From the NCBI GenBank assembly GCA_029866025.1, contig JARXAD010000013.1, forward strand, positions 248,001 through 312,000: 64,000 nt of DNA, written 5' to 3'. The position numbers and the translations under genes are program-made. Below, piece after piece: positions 45,430 to 54,983 of the stretch. Origin of the DNA: Vampirovibrionales bacterium (GTDB lineage Bacteria; Cyanobacteriota; Vampirovibrionia; Vampirovibrionales; Vampirovibrionaceae). The notes under the pieces are model-generated. The model saw only the letters and a list, made by a program, of their open reading frames with translations. It made no database searches and was not told the origin of the DNA. The number at the start of each line of letters is the position of its first letter. Within the stretch, counting starts at the first letter, position 1.

Positions 45430-46872
45430 ATGTCGCCCAAATCCTTTAACGCCTCGGCTTACATTGATTCTCCCACCTTGGGGGCACCCTTGCCGCTGCA
45501 TGAAAAGGTAAAACGGGCACTAGATCATAAAAACCCTTCGGTGCTGCGTCGATTACTGAATAGAAGCCACTTTGCCGATGTAGCCGAAGCCATGACAAGC
45601 CACCTCACTCGCGATGAAGCGGTGACGTGTTTTCAGTACCTAAACATGGGCCAAGCGGCCCAAATTTTACTGGCGCTAGAAGACGAACTGCAAGCCCACT
45701 GCTTGAATACCTTGCCTTCGGTCATGGGCAGTAAAATGCTGCACACCATGGCCAACGATGACGCCGTGGATATTTTGCAAGAATTAGACGCCGATGCCAG
45801 CCAGCGCTTGCTTGAAGGCATGCCCGTAGACGCCGATACGCAGGCGATTCAACGACTATTGCTGGAAGAGCCCGACACCGCTGCTGGCTTGATGACCACC
45901 GATTACGTGGCCGTAGATATTGGCTGCACCATTGGCGAAGCCATTGAGCACATTCGTAACACGGAAGAAAAAGATTTTATTTATTACGTGTACGTGGTGG
46001 ATGAGCGGCACCAGCTATTGGGTGTGCTGAGTGTGAAGCAGTTACTGTTATCAGACCCCGCCACGCCCATTCACGAAGTGATGAACGCCAACGTGGTGTC
46101 GGCGTTGATTCATTTTGATGACGCTTTTGTGGCCAACCTGTTTAGAAAATACGACAATCTGCTGGCCATGCCCGTAACCGATACCGACAACACTCTACGG
46201 GGCATTATTACGGTAGATGACATTATTGAGGTGATGGAAGAAGACAGCAGCGAAGAAATTTACCGGGCTAGTGGCATTGATTTGGATGAAGTAGACGAGC
46301 GCAACTTGCTGACGGGACCTTACTTAAACGCGGTAAAAGCCCGTTTGCCGTGGCTGTCCATTACGGTGATGGGCCAGTTGCTGGGGTCCTTTATTATTGC
46401 GTCTTTTGCCCCCACCATTCAAACCGCCGTCATTGCCGTCTCCTTTATGCCCCTCCTCACGGGTTTGGCAGGCAACATGGGCACACAGACGGATACCATT
46501 TCAGTGCGAGGCCTGGCTTTGGGGCTCATTCATCCCAAAAATATTGGGGCCAAACTACGGCGAGAACTGCAAGTGGCCCTTACCATGGGTGGTACCTTCG
46601 CCTTACTGGTTGGGTTTTTCAGCTTTTTTGTCTACCACGATATTAAGCTTACGTTGTTGTTAAGTGGTTGGATTTTAACGTCACTCATTGCCACATCCCT
46701 TATTGGTATGGCCATTCCGTATGCGTATAGCCACTTTCTTAAAAAAGATCCGGCGGGTGTGGGGGGGCCTTTTATTACCACCCTTAGCGATATTATGACC
46801 TTTAGCCTCTACTTGTACTTGTTGTCGCTGCTCTATCACCACCCGGTGGGTAAGGCCCTAATGGGCCATTAG
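45430..46872 (+). CDS. mgtE: Magnesium transporter MgtE
   Basis: This Mg2+ channel has 480 aa. The N-terminal helical MgtE_N domain (LRRLLNRSHFADVAEAMTSH, MANDDAVDILQELDADASQR) is followed by two CBS domains (AAGLMTTDYVAVDIGCTIGE, LLAMPVTDTDNTLRGIITVD) that sense Mg2+ and gate the pore, and the C-terminal membrane domain: LPWLSITVMGQLLGSFIIAS, PLLTGLAGNMGTQTDTISVR (the conserved selectivity region) and GPFITTLSDIMTFSLYLYL with the pore Asp. It is transcribed alone, 103 nt after the EF-hand-like gene. Confidence 0.95.
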   Translation: MSPKSFNASAYIDSPTLGAPLPLHEKVKRALDHKNPSVLRRLLNRSHFADVAEAMTSHLTRDEAVTCFQYLNMGQAAQILLALEDELQAHCLNTLPSVMGSKMLHTMANDDAVDILQELDADASQRLLEGMPVDADTQAIQRLLLEEPDTAAGLMTTDYVAVDIGCTIGEAIEHIRNTEEKDFIYYVYVVDERHQLLGVLSVKQLLLSDPATPIHEVMNANVVSALIHFDDAFVANLFRKYDNLLAMPVTDTDNTLRGIITVDDIIEVMEEDSSEEIYRASGIDLDEVDERNLLTGPYLNAVKARLPWLSITVMGQLLGSFIIASFAPTIQTAVIAVSFMPLLTGLAGNMGTQTDTISVRGLALGLIHPKNIGAKLRRELQVALTMGGTFALLVGFFSFFVYHDIKLTLLLSGWILTSLIATSLIGMAIPYAYSHFLKKDPAGVGGPFITTLSDIMTFSLYLYLLSLLYHHPVGKALMGH

Positions 46873-47107
46873 ATAGCTTAAAACCTTTGTGGATATATTT
46901 AATTGGCTAAGAGATATCGAAGGGTGAATTCCTGTATATCCAATCCTACAAAGGGTTACAGTTTACCGGTTCTTAAGGTTTTATTAGCAATTTAACGCTA
47001 TTAAATGTTTTTATTTTATTAAGAATTGGGTGTGCTGATAAACAGAGTTATGGTTTTCAGCCAACAAGAGTGAGTGAGTTTCCAATAACGAGAGAGGCGA
47101 GTGGACG

Positions 47108-49090
47108 ATGAGTCTTCAATTTCCAATGGGCACTGCCATGTCTGGCGGCCAATACATGCCACAACAAATTGTGGCGTATGGTATGCCCACCATGAATAGC
47201 ATTATGGCAGGCCAGCCCTGTGTACAAACGTACTCAGCAGACCCGATGGGTTATGGCGGCTACAGTCAGCCTTCGCCTCAAGGCACCATTCAACAGGCGG
47301 TAGGCTTATTGCAAAGCGTCATGGGTCTTCTCGGACAGCTTGCCGGATCCTTGGGAATGGGTGGTGGCGGTATGTCCTATCCTCAGCAGGGCGGCTACCC
47401 CCAAATGGGTGGTGGCATGTCCTATCCTCAACAGGGCGGTTACCCCCAAATGGGTGGTGGCATGTCCTATCCTCAGCAAGGTGGCTACCCCCAAATGGGT
47501 GGCGGTATGCCCAGTGGGTGGCCTTCTAATGGCGCCGCTTCTTGGCAACAAGGGGGTTGTATGCCCCCCCCAACTCATTTTCAGTACGATACCGGCGGCT
47601 GCGGTTGCTCTAATCAGCAATACCCTCCATATCAACAGTATCCGCCGTATCAGCAATACCCGCCGTATGGATACCCGCCAGGACCAGGGCCTAAACCGGT
47701 GCCGGTAGATAAAGATGATCTTATACCCGATGACGGCTTCATCCCCGACGATGGGTTGGAGGAGGATGATCCGTTTGATACTGAAGACACTGTTGATGAC
47801 ACGCCCGTTGATGACAATTTTGGTGATGAAACCGGCGATGACACTTCCGACTCGACGGTAATTAATGACACGGCCACACGTAATAGTTACTCGTTTAGCG
47901 GCTCTAAAAAGAACTACGAGATTAAAGGCAACGAAGGCGATAATAAATTTGATGTTCGGAATTTAGACAGTTCTGACCTAAAAATTAATAGCTTTAACGA
48001 TGGCGACACCATCCGCTTGGATGCGGAAACCATGGATGACATTACCTTTAGTACCGATTACAGTTCCTCGGATAATACCGTTCAAATGGAAGATAAAAAT
48101 GGCAACCATCTAACGGTTACTATTCCCGATGATAAAGATGAAGACTGGCTAAAAGAGCGCTTATTGGGTGCCGATGGCCAAAACCTGTCCACCGGTTCCG
48201 GTGGCGATAGCACAACGGTACTAACGGATACCGAAACCAAAAACAACTATGCCTTAACGGGCACTGATAAAAACTTTACGATTAAAGGTAACTTGGGTAT
48301 TAACAAATTTAACCTGACGGGCTTAGAGAGTTCAAAGGTGACCATTGAAAGCCTCGACGAACAGGATAGCATTCGGTTTGATGTGGCCACCATTGAGGAC
48401 TTGGATTTTGAGGTGCAGTATCCAACCGAAAACAAAATTAAAATCACCGATTCTTTTGGTAATGAAGTGATGGTGACCATACCCGATGGTAAAGATACGG
48501 CGTGGTTGAAAAAGCGTCTGCAAGGCGATCAAGGCCAAGCCTTGGTGACGGGTGGCTCTACGGCAGCACCCGCATGGCTGCCTGATGATTTTACAGGCCC
48601 TTACTACGACCCCAACCTAACGCGTGGTGCCAAACACTTTAATACCGATGTCGCCGGCACTATGGCGGATCAGGTCAACAAAAAAGTAACCTTTGATTTA
48701 AACACCGGTTGGGACAACAAAGGTACATTTAATTACACTATGTCTGGCAAACAAAGCGAATTCCGCTCTGTTTATTGGAAAGACGGCGGTGTTGTAACCT
48801 ACGGCGTCAATGCGACGGAAAGTAAATTCCAGTTATTTGTGGGTAATGATGACAACATCAAAATTACCTCTGATATTAGCAAGTTGGTTGTTGTGGGCCC
48901 CCCCACGCGATTTAAAACCCCAGACAATTGGATGAACGACGAGCCAGATGCCAACGTTTGGGTATTACAAGTGTTTGACCCTGGTACCGGAAACTTGTTT
49001 GAAGTAATGTCTTGTGGTCCTAACTACTACGGTGCAGATGAAGATCCTATTGATATTCAAGGCAAACTGTTAGGTCGCTTTACCAACTAA
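47108..49090 (+). CDS. Large surface-type protein: Met/Gly/Pro/acidic N-terminal half, two beta-type repeats and a C-terminal domain
   Basis: I do not recognise this 660-aa protein. It shares a plan with 29248: helix IQQAVGLLQSVMGLLGQLAG followed by MGGGGM, three copies of MSYPQQGGYPQMGGG, a Cys pair (GGCGCSN), Tyr/Pro repeats (QQYPPYQQYPPY) and an acidic linker (DDGLEEDDPFDTED). Two ~110-residue repeats follow (about residues 253-365 and 370-482), aligned by NYEIKGNEGDNKFDV / NFTIKGNLGINKFNL and LTVTIPDDKDEDWLKERL / VMVTIPDGKDTAWLKKRL. Residues ~490-660 form a separate beta-rich domain. No signal peptide is seen. An extracellular binding role is inferred from composition only. Confidence 0.7.
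   Translation: MSLQFPMGTAMSGGQYMPQQIVAYGMPTMNSIMAGQPCVQTYSADPMGYGGYSQPSPQGTIQQAVGLLQSVMGLLGQLAGSLGMGGGGMSYPQQGGYPQMGGGMSYPQQGGYPQMGGGMSYPQQGGYPQMGGGMPSGWPSNGAASWQQGGCMPPPTHFQYDTGGCGCSNQQYPPYQQYPPYQQYPPYGYPPGPGPKPVPVDKDDLIPDDGFIPDDGLEEDDPFDTEDTVDDTPVDDNFGDETGDDTSDSTVINDTATRNSYSFSGSKKNYEIKGNEGDNKFDVRNLDSSDLKINSFNDGDTIRLDAETMDDITFSTDYSSSDNTVQMEDKNGNHLTVTIPDDKDEDWLKERLLGADGQNLSTGSGGDSTTVLTDTETKNNYALTGTDKNFTIKGNLGINKFNLTGLESSKVTIESLDEQDSIRFDVATIEDLDFEVQYPTENKIKITDSFGNEVMVTIPDGKDTAWLKKRLQGDQGQALVTGGSTAAPAWLPDDFTGPYYDPNLTRGAKHFNTDVAGTMADQVNKKVTFDLNTGWDNKGTFNYTMSGKQSEFRSVYWKDGGVVTYGVNATESKFQLFVGNDDNIKITSDISKLVVVGPPTRFKTPDNWMNDEPDANVWVLQVFDPGTGNLFEVMSCGPNYYGADEDPIDIQGKLLGRFTN
47372..47506 (+). repeat. 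Three 45-nt tandem repeats inside the surface-type gene
   Basis: ATGTCCTATCCTCAGCAGGG begins each unit at 47372, about 47417 and about 47462, coding a 15-residue unit MSYPQQGGYPQMGGG. Only a few silent changes separate the copies, so the array is young or kept uniform by recombination. Confidence 0.8.
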
Positions 49091-49124
49091 ATTTTAGTCA
49101 TTAATTTTTTCTCTCTCTTTGTAT

Positions 49125-49175
49125 GGGCTCGTTCTTCGGAACGGGCCCTTTTTTTGCCCCCGAAGGGGGCTTTTT
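49125..49175 (+). terminator. Double terminator after the surface-type gene
   Basis: GGGCTCGTTC-TTCG-GAACGGGCCC followed by seven T (49125-49155) is trailed by GCCCCCGAAGGGGGC plus TTTTT (49156-49175). Confidence 0.92.
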
Positions 49176-49253
49176 AATTTAAATTGTGCGTTAAGCTCTA
49201 ATCGACATCGTGCTTCAAATTCAGAGAATTTAGAAAAATCAAAGACAATGCAA

Positions 49254-49279
49254 GTTATAAAGGTCCGGCGTTGCCGGAC
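49254..49279 (-). terminator. Terminator of the AMIN-like/TPR gene
   Basis: On the minus strand, GTCCGGC-AAC-GCCGGAC followed by CTTTATAA begins at the stop codon. Confidence 0.65.
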
Positions 49280-51093
49280 TAGAAGGGGCGGAAGCCACCG
49301 GCATCAAAGGCCGGGGGGCGCTGGAAGCGTAGCGGAATTGTGGGCTGAAACCGTCGCTGTTTTTTTGTGGCGGAAGGGTTGCTGTTTGGTTCCGACGTGT
49401 GCGGCTCTTCAACGCCCACCAATGTGGTGGTAGTTGATGGGTTTGCCGCCACCGATTGTAGCCGTGCGATGCCTTGACGACTGGCGTCATCCAAAGGGTT
49501 TAAACGACTGGCCGCTTGGTATTGGGCCAAGGCCGCTTCCGGCTGTTGTTGAAGCTCTAGCAGTAGCGCCAACTGGGTGCGAGCTTCAAGAGAGGTGGGC
49601 TCTAAGTCTACGGCTCGGCTCCAGTAGGTGGCGGCAATCTCTGTTTGGCCTGCGGCTGTGGCCAACGTGCCCCCCACTGTGTTGGCCAAATAATGTTGCT
49701 GAATAACGGAAGCCCAGTTGGGTGCCATCTGTTGCCAGTGATTCCACGCTGCTAATACATCCGGCCATTGGTACAAGCTCACTGCCCAACGGTCTACATA
49801 CACCCCTTGCGTCGTTAAGGTGGGCTCCAAAGCCAACGCGTGTTCAAAGGCTTGGGTGGCATCGTTGGGTTGTTGGGTGGTCAAATACAATTCACCCAGC
49901 AGCGCCCAAAGCGATGGCTGCTGGGGCGATGTTTTCAGTAATCCAAGCAATCGCTGATGCGTTAAGGGCCAGTCCTGAGCCTCGAAGGCCTGCAGAACGG
50001 GTGACAGGTTGCGAATGATTGGCTCGGCGGAAGGAGCGTCGGAGGCCTCGCTCAGCACAATCGGCTTGGCAGATTGGGACGAGCCATCGCCGCCTTTAAT
50101 GGTGTAGGTTAATGATGATGATTCGTTACGAGTGGTGGTAACGCTTTTATGGCGAGTGATGGGTTGGCTTGCCAATAATGCATCAAGGCTTGGAGGCGAA
50201 GGTAGGAGAGGCCGCAAAGGCTCCATTGCGGGCTCTGGCGGTGTATAGAAAGTGGCTTGAGAGGTGGACGGAGCCATTGGTGAGGGACTGCTGGACAATG
50301 ATTGCAGCACGTCGCCTATCGTCCCTTGGGCTGGTGTGAGGGTCCCTGTTGAGGCATCCAGCCAGCCGGTGGGCTCGGGGGCCGTAATAAGGCGGGAAGA
50401 GGCTGTTGTTCCTTGTGTTAAAGGCTCTTCATAGCCGGAAGATTCTCTGGTAGCCGTATAGGTGGTGGCTACCGCGCTGACAATGGCGCTGTCTCCCAAA
50501 GAAAACCCGGCATTTTTTGGGGAGGCCGCAACGTTGGTTGCTGTGGGTTTGTCGGGGGCGTTTGGCCATTCCATGGGGGTGGCGCCTTGCACCAATAATC
50601 GCCGTTGGGCCAATTTGGGTCCCACCAGCATGAGCTGACCGTGTTGCCCCGGTTGCTTGGGGGGTATCCAGGTTACGCGCGTGACCCCCGTGGGCAGTTG
50701 GGCTACAGGCAGCTGTCCATTGCTAAACAGGCCGTCCATAAATCGGGCTTCGTGGAGTTGCAGTACCACGGTGTGGGTGTTGGGAACCGATAAGCTGTAA
50801 GAAAGAGGGAGATCCGTCTCAAACTGAAGTACCAAAGGTTGCTGGCCTTGTTTGGCAGCAGACGTTGATAAGACACCTTTGTTGGAGACGAGATGAAAGC
50901 CACTAATGCCCACAAAGGTGGCAGCCTGAACGTGGCCCCATAAAAAAAGCAGAAACAGCACTAGTGTGGCTATCGCAGGCCGCTTTTGCAGCCGTGCAGG
51001 CACTCCACCGAAGGTGGCATGCAGATCATTGCTGTTGTGCTGAGGGCCTACCACTCTACCGCTCACCCACACCCCTTTAGGGTACCAACTCAC
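49279..51093 (-). CDS. Exported protein with AMIN-like N-terminal and TPR C-terminal domains
   Basis: In this 604-aa protein, a hydrophobic export segment (AIATLVLFLLFLWGHVQAAT, about residues 40-60) is followed by a beta-rich region, LVLQFETDLPLSYSLSVPN and TVVLQLHEARF, then VTRVTWIPPKQ. This resembles AMIN domains that bind peptidoglycan or localise envelope machines. A long Ser/Thr/Pro linker leads to TPR units (LWALLGELYLTTQQPNDATQ, ALALEPTLTTQGVYVDRWAV, LEARTQLALLLELQQQPEAA). Likely periplasmic. The true start may be nearer residue 30. It is 15 nt downstream of pth. Confidence 0.65.
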   Translation of the reverse strand: MSWYPKGVWVSGRVVGPQHNSNDLHATFGGVPARLQKRPAIATLVLFLLFLWGHVQAATFVGISGFHLVSNKGVLSTSAAKQGQQPLVLQFETDLPLSYSLSVPNTHTVVLQLHEARFMDGLFSNGQLPVAQLPTGVTRVTWIPPKQPGQHGQLMLVGPKLAQRRLLVQGATPMEWPNAPDKPTATNVAASPKNAGFSLGDSAIVSAVATTYTATRESSGYEEPLTQGTTASSRLITAPEPTGWLDASTGTLTPAQGTIGDVLQSLSSSPSPMAPSTSQATFYTPPEPAMEPLRPLLPSPPSLDALLASQPITRHKSVTTTRNESSSLTYTIKGGDGSSQSAKPIVLSEASDAPSAEPIIRNLSPVLQAFEAQDWPLTHQRLLGLLKTSPQQPSLWALLGELYLTTQQPNDATQAFEHALALEPTLTTQGVYVDRWAVSLYQWPDVLAAWNHWQQMAPNWASVIQQHYLANTVGGTLATAAGQTEIAATYWSRAVDLEPTSLEARTQLALLLELQQQPEAALAQYQAASRLNPLDDASRQGIARLQSVAANPSTTTTLVGVEEPHTSEPNSNPSATKKQRRFQPTIPLRFQRPPAFDAGGFRPF

Positions 51094-51108
51094 CGTTACT
51101 CAACGGTA

Positions 51109-51819
51109 TCATACGTCATCCGGGCTTAAAGAAACACCGGGGGCCGATTCGATTGCGGGTGGGGTTTGGAGGGTAACAGGCTTTATCTTGGGCGTCTTTG
51201 GCACCTCACCCCAGCCGTTAAAACGGGTCATGGTGGGTTCTACCCCATTGGCTAAAAAGCTTTCTACCACTAACAAGCAGGTTGCAAGGGTGGGTTCTAG
51301 CAATTTGATTTCATCGGCGGTAAAACCGCCCAGCACATGGGCCACTTGAGAAGCGCCGCCGGCGGGTGGTTGTCCCACCCCCACGCGTAGCCGAGGAAAT
51401 CCAATGCCACCACCGTGTTGAATGATAGACTTCAGGCCATTGTGGCCGCCATCGCTGCCGTTAGGGCGAAGGCGCAAGCGCCCTACGGGCAGGGCAATGT
51501 CATCGCTCATCACCAGTACCTGATTGAGTGGCACTTTGTAAAAACTCATCAAGGCTTGAACCGCTTCACCTGATAGGTTCATATACGTGGTGGGCTTTGC
51601 CAAAATTACTTTATGGCCGATGTTGGCTTTTTCATTGAGTAATCGAGCTGTTCCTGTTCCAACGTCGGCTTTAATGCGGCTTTCGCTTTTTAGAGAGACT
51701 CCCCAGCGATGTGCCAAGGCATCAATCACCTCAAACCCCACATTGTGGCGGGTGCCTTCGTACTGCCGCCCTGGATTGCCCAAGCCTATCAAAAGCCACC
51801 ATTCACTTGCTGTTGCCAT
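51109..51819 (-). CDS. pth: Peptidyl-tRNA hydrolase
   Basis: This enzyme recycles tRNA from peptidyl-tRNA released prematurely. The 236-aa product carries LLIGLGNPGRQYEGTRHNVG with the catalytic His, LAKPTTYMNLSGEAVQALM with the conserved Asn, VMSDDIALPVGRLRLRPNGS with Asp, and GGHNGLKSIIQ. About 40 extra residues follow the usual end (after FLANGVEPTMTRFNGWGEVP). ATG 51819 has AGGG upstream; GTG 51825 is in frame but nearer the ribosome site. Genes on both sides run in the same direction. Confidence 0.95.
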   Translation of the reverse strand: MATASEWWLLIGLGNPGRQYEGTRHNVGFEVIDALAHRWGVSLKSESRIKADVGTGTARLLNEKANIGHKVILAKPTTYMNLSGEAVQALMSFYKVPLNQVLVMSDDIALPVGRLRLRPNGSDGGHNGLKSIIQHGGGIGFPRLRVGVGQPPAGGASQVAHVLGGFTADEIKLLEPTLATCLLVVESFLANGVEPTMTRFNGWGEVPKTPKIKPVTLQTPPAIESAPGVSLSPDDV

Positions 51820-51895
51820 GGCCACACCCTAGTCTTTGCCATCAAACGAGAACACCCTCATCATAGCGAAGAATGAGGAGGCTTGCCCGCAGAGG

Positions 51896-53221
51896 TTACG
51901 CAAGTGGGGCGTCTTTTAGTTGAGCCAGTACCAGTTGGGCCAGCGACCCTGCTTCCCCATCGGGATCCAGTGTGAAGGCCTGCTGCAAACAGGTCACGGC
52001 TTTGGGAATGTCTTCCAGCTGTAAATGGCAGGTGGCCATGTTGGTGAGACACCATGCGTCGTTAGGGCTTAAGCGAGATTGTGCCGCATACTGGGTTAAG
52101 GCGTCGTTCCATTGTTGCAAGCGAGAATACAGCCGCGCCAGCCCATAATAGGCCCGTAAATCGTTGGGGTGTTGCTGGGCTAAGTGCTGAAACGCCTCAA
52201 TAGCTTCTTCGATACGGTTGAGGCTTTCCAGCGTGTGGGCCTGGTTGAGTGCCGCAGGGGCCAACGAAGGCTCGAGGGATAACGCTTCACGCCAGCTGGC
52301 CAAAGCGTCCTGTGTTTTTTGTTGCAGGGCTTGGCAGTGGCCCAAGGCCAAGGCAAGCCGCGCCCGGTTAGGCACAGGCCACGAGCCTTGCAGTAAATAA
52401 CTATAAGCATTGGCGGCTTCGGCATAGTGGCCAGTATCCGCCATGTGCTTGCCCCATCGCCACCAAGCCCATTGACAGGTAGGATCGTGGGCAATAAGGG
52501 TTTGAAAATCTTCCGTTACTTCGGCCACCGACCGGTTGGGCTGGCAGAGACGAAGATATGCATATGGATGAGCGCCTATGGCAGGTCCAAGAGACAGACG
52601 CATCACATGATCTGGATGAACCAGTGAGGGGGAAAACCCTCCATATTGGGCAGAATGTAATGCGGTTTCGGAACGGGTTAAGGCGCACTGGGTATACGGC
52701 ACTGCGTCATCGTAAAATTGGGTCCCTACAGCGATCCACCAGGCTGAAATAAGCCGCTGCGCTACACCGTGCCACTCCCGTTCCAGTGCTGGCCAGTGGG
52801 TCACGTCGTCGGTGACTTTCCACGCAAGGCTCTCATTGGCTAAATCCGCGTCTTCCCAATCGGTGGCTGTGCTATCCGTCAGGCGTAACGTGAGGTGAAC
52901 CTCATCCGTATCTAAATCCACAAAGACGCTACCACTCAGTACAAACCGGGCTGAGACCATATCGGCCCACTGGTGCCATTGCTGCTGGCGCTCGTTACTA
53001 GCCAAATACGGAGACACCTGCCAGCGATCGCTGGCATCGTAGCGGGCAATGGTATTGATGGGAGAGGTAAGGGCCAATAGACCTTGCAACCAGCCATACA
53101 CCAGTGACTCCCACTGGGTGCCCAGAGGCCATTCGTGTTCATAGGTGCTTAACCCTTGCCACGGCAATAAAAGCCAGCGATGGCAACGGTTAGTGGTGGT
53201 GGCTAGGAGGTCAAAGCTCAT
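51896..53221 (-). CDS. TPR-repeat protein of unknown function
   Basis: The 441 aa comprise an N-terminal ~200 residues with many Trp (CHRWLLLPWQGLSTYEHEWP, YDASDRWQVSPYLASNERQQ) that resembles the input half of adenylate-cyclase-type or DNA-binding TPR regulators, but no specific domain was recognised. The second half has at least five TPR units (AEAANAYSYLLQGSWPVPNR, LALALGHCQALQQKTQDALA, EEAIEAFQHLAQQHPNDLRA, NMATCHLQLEDIPKAVTCLQ). No signal peptide is seen. It lies between lnt and pth on the same strand. Confidence 0.65.
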   Translation of the reverse strand: MSFDLLATTTNRCHRWLLLPWQGLSTYEHEWPLGTQWESLVYGWLQGLLALTSPINTIARYDASDRWQVSPYLASNERQQQWHQWADMVSARFVLSGSVFVDLDTDEVHLTLRLTDSTATDWEDADLANESLAWKVTDDVTHWPALEREWHGVAQRLISAWWIAVGTQFYDDAVPYTQCALTRSETALHSAQYGGFSPSLVHPDHVMRLSLGPAIGAHPYAYLRLCQPNRSVAEVTEDFQTLIAHDPTCQWAWWRWGKHMADTGHYAEAANAYSYLLQGSWPVPNRARLALALGHCQALQQKTQDALASWREALSLEPSLAPAALNQAHTLESLNRIEEAIEAFQHLAQQHPNDLRAYYGLARLYSRLQQWNDALTQYAAQSRLSPNDAWCLTNMATCHLQLEDIPKAVTCLQQAFTLDPDGEAGSLAQLVLAQLKDAPLA

Positions 53222-53294
53222 ACGGCCGTCTTCTCAAACAGGTGGCTAAGGCGTGACGTTAATTTCACCTTAAAAGGGCCATGGGTACCGAGGG

Positions 53295-54983
53295 TTATCG
53301 TATCGGATGAAAGTGCTGTTGACATAAGGGGAATGAGGGATTTTTGGTGTGTTTACCGGGTGGCGTAAAGGTGAGGGTTCCTGCTGTATTGGGAGGAAGC
53401 TGGCACACCACCGTGCCGTCGCTATTTATAATGGCGCTGGGGCCACTGTTGGCAGCAATCAACACGGGTCGCTGTTGTGACGCTGCCAAGACTCGAGCCT
53501 TTTGCAAATATTGGGCGGCTAACGCGGGATGGTGGTGCATCCACCCCAGATTAGTAACCACAATGATGGCTTGGTAGGGGTGTTTTTTAGGGTTTGGGAG
53601 TAGCTCGGGGAAGACGACCTCAAAACAAATGAGAGGGGCAGCCCACAGCGTGGGAGATAGCTTCACTGTAGAAGCGTTATTCCCGGCCTGCAATTGGGGA
53701 ATGTAGGGGAATCCTAAGGTTTGTAGTAATTCTAGTTGCCACTGATTTGAGAGCCCGCGAACCCACTGGGGAATGGTTTCACCAAAGGGAACGAGGGACC
53801 GTTTTTGATAGATTTGGAAATCCTGTTGGGGCTGAATGACCATCAAGCTGTTGTAATACTGCTTGCTATCGTGTGTTTGCCGAAATGACGTGCCGCCAAA
53901 GGCTAGCGTGGCTTTGTTTGTAGTGGCCCACTGCGTTAGCCGTCTCAGGCCGTCCTGGGCCGTTGGGTTTGCTTCATCCACCACGCCATGCAGAATGCCT
54001 TCTTCCGGCAAGATAAACAGGTGGTTCTTTTTAGGGTGCTGTTTGTGTAGCCATGATTCATACGGAGACGCCATCCACTGACGAGAACCGGTGGCTCGAA
54101 TGGCTTCAATGGGCAAATTGGCTTGAACAAGGGTGGTGGTTGGTAACAACGATAAGCCATGGGATAGATCGTGTGGTGATTCTTTCGCGAAAAACCCAAA
54201 CGCACAGCCTAAAACTACCCACACAAGAATCGTGATCCAGCGTTGTTTACCGCGGGTACGAAGTACGGTGGAGGCGAGCACTGTGAGGAGTGTTGCCAGA
54301 ACCCACTCGGTAACGACGATTCCTCCATGGGTGAGAAGCCATTGCCCTGCTAGAAATCGAAGCAGTTCGTTCAGCGTGACATCCACCAAGCTGGCCCAGG
54401 GAATAAAGACATCCGTAACGCCGGCCACCAGCTTGGGAGCGAGGACCCACAGCCCCCCCACGAGACTGGCCTCAACAAAAGGCTTTGCCCAAACCGGCTG
54501 CTGCTGAAACCACTGTGACGAAACTATATAGGCCCAACCGGTTCCCACGAGCCCCATAGCCACCCCACCCAGCAGGGTCCACACTCCCCAGCCCGTCAAT
54601 ACAATCCCCCAGCTTCCTAGTGCCGACAACCCCGTCCACGTGAGAGGGTGCAAGCCAGTCATCCACTGAATGAGTATGGCGTACAGACCGACTCCAACGA
54701 AAAATCCTACTCCAGCTCCTTGCTTAAGGGGGTAAGAAGGATGGTTTGTTGCAGTATCCATACAAGCCGTAAACCCCAGCCACCCCAAGGGTAAGGCCCA
54801 GATCCATCCCGTGGGTGGCCATGCCAAGGCCATGAGGGCGCCTAATGCTGTATGCACAATACCGGGAGGGGTGTGGTGTTGCCACAGGTCTTTTAAAAAA
54901 TAGTTTTGGCGTGTACAGTAAGGAGGCGTTCCTTTACTAAGGGAAGGCGCGGAGTTAGAGGGTAAAGGAGTGTGTGTGCGCAT
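53295..54983 (-). CDS. lnt: Apolipoprotein N-acyltransferase
   Basis: This enzyme adds the third acyl chain to outer-membrane lipoproteins at the inner membrane, so the cell is diderm. In the ~562 aa, N-terminal helices (HTALGALMALAWPPTGWIWA, GAGVGFFVGVGLYAILIQW, GIVLTGWGVWTLLGGVAMGL) precede the nitrilase-type domain with FILPEEGILHG (catalytic Glu), NSLMVIQPQQDFQIYQKRSL (catalytic Lys) followed by VPFGE, and WAAPLICFEVVFPELL (catalytic Cys). The frame is open to 55094, but ATG 54983 is the most conservative start and overlaps the divergent ruvC start by 8 nt. The Pro-rich first ~35 residues may not be translated. Confidence 0.88.
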   Translation of the reverse strand: MRTHTPLPSNSAPSLSKGTPPYCTRQNYFLKDLWQHHTPPGIVHTALGALMALAWPPTGWIWALPLGWLGFTACMDTATNHPSYPLKQGAGVGFFVGVGLYAILIQWMTGLHPLTWTGLSALGSWGIVLTGWGVWTLLGGVAMGLVGTGWAYIVSSQWFQQQPVWAKPFVEASLVGGLWVLAPKLVAGVTDVFIPWASLVDVTLNELLRFLAGQWLLTHGGIVVTEWVLATLLTVLASTVLRTRGKQRWITILVWVVLGCAFGFFAKESPHDLSHGLSLLPTTTLVQANLPIEAIRATGSRQWMASPYESWLHKQHPKKNHLFILPEEGILHGVVDEANPTAQDGLRRLTQWATTNKATLAFGGTSFRQTHDSKQYYNSLMVIQPQQDFQIYQKRSLVPFGETIPQWVRGLSNQWQLELLQTLGFPYIPQLQAGNNASTVKLSPTLWAAPLICFEVVFPELLPNPKKHPYQAIIVVTNLGWMHHHPALAAQYLQKARVLAASQQRPVLIAANSGPSAIINSDGTVVCQLPPNTAGTLTFTPPGKHTKNPSFPLCQQHFHPIR

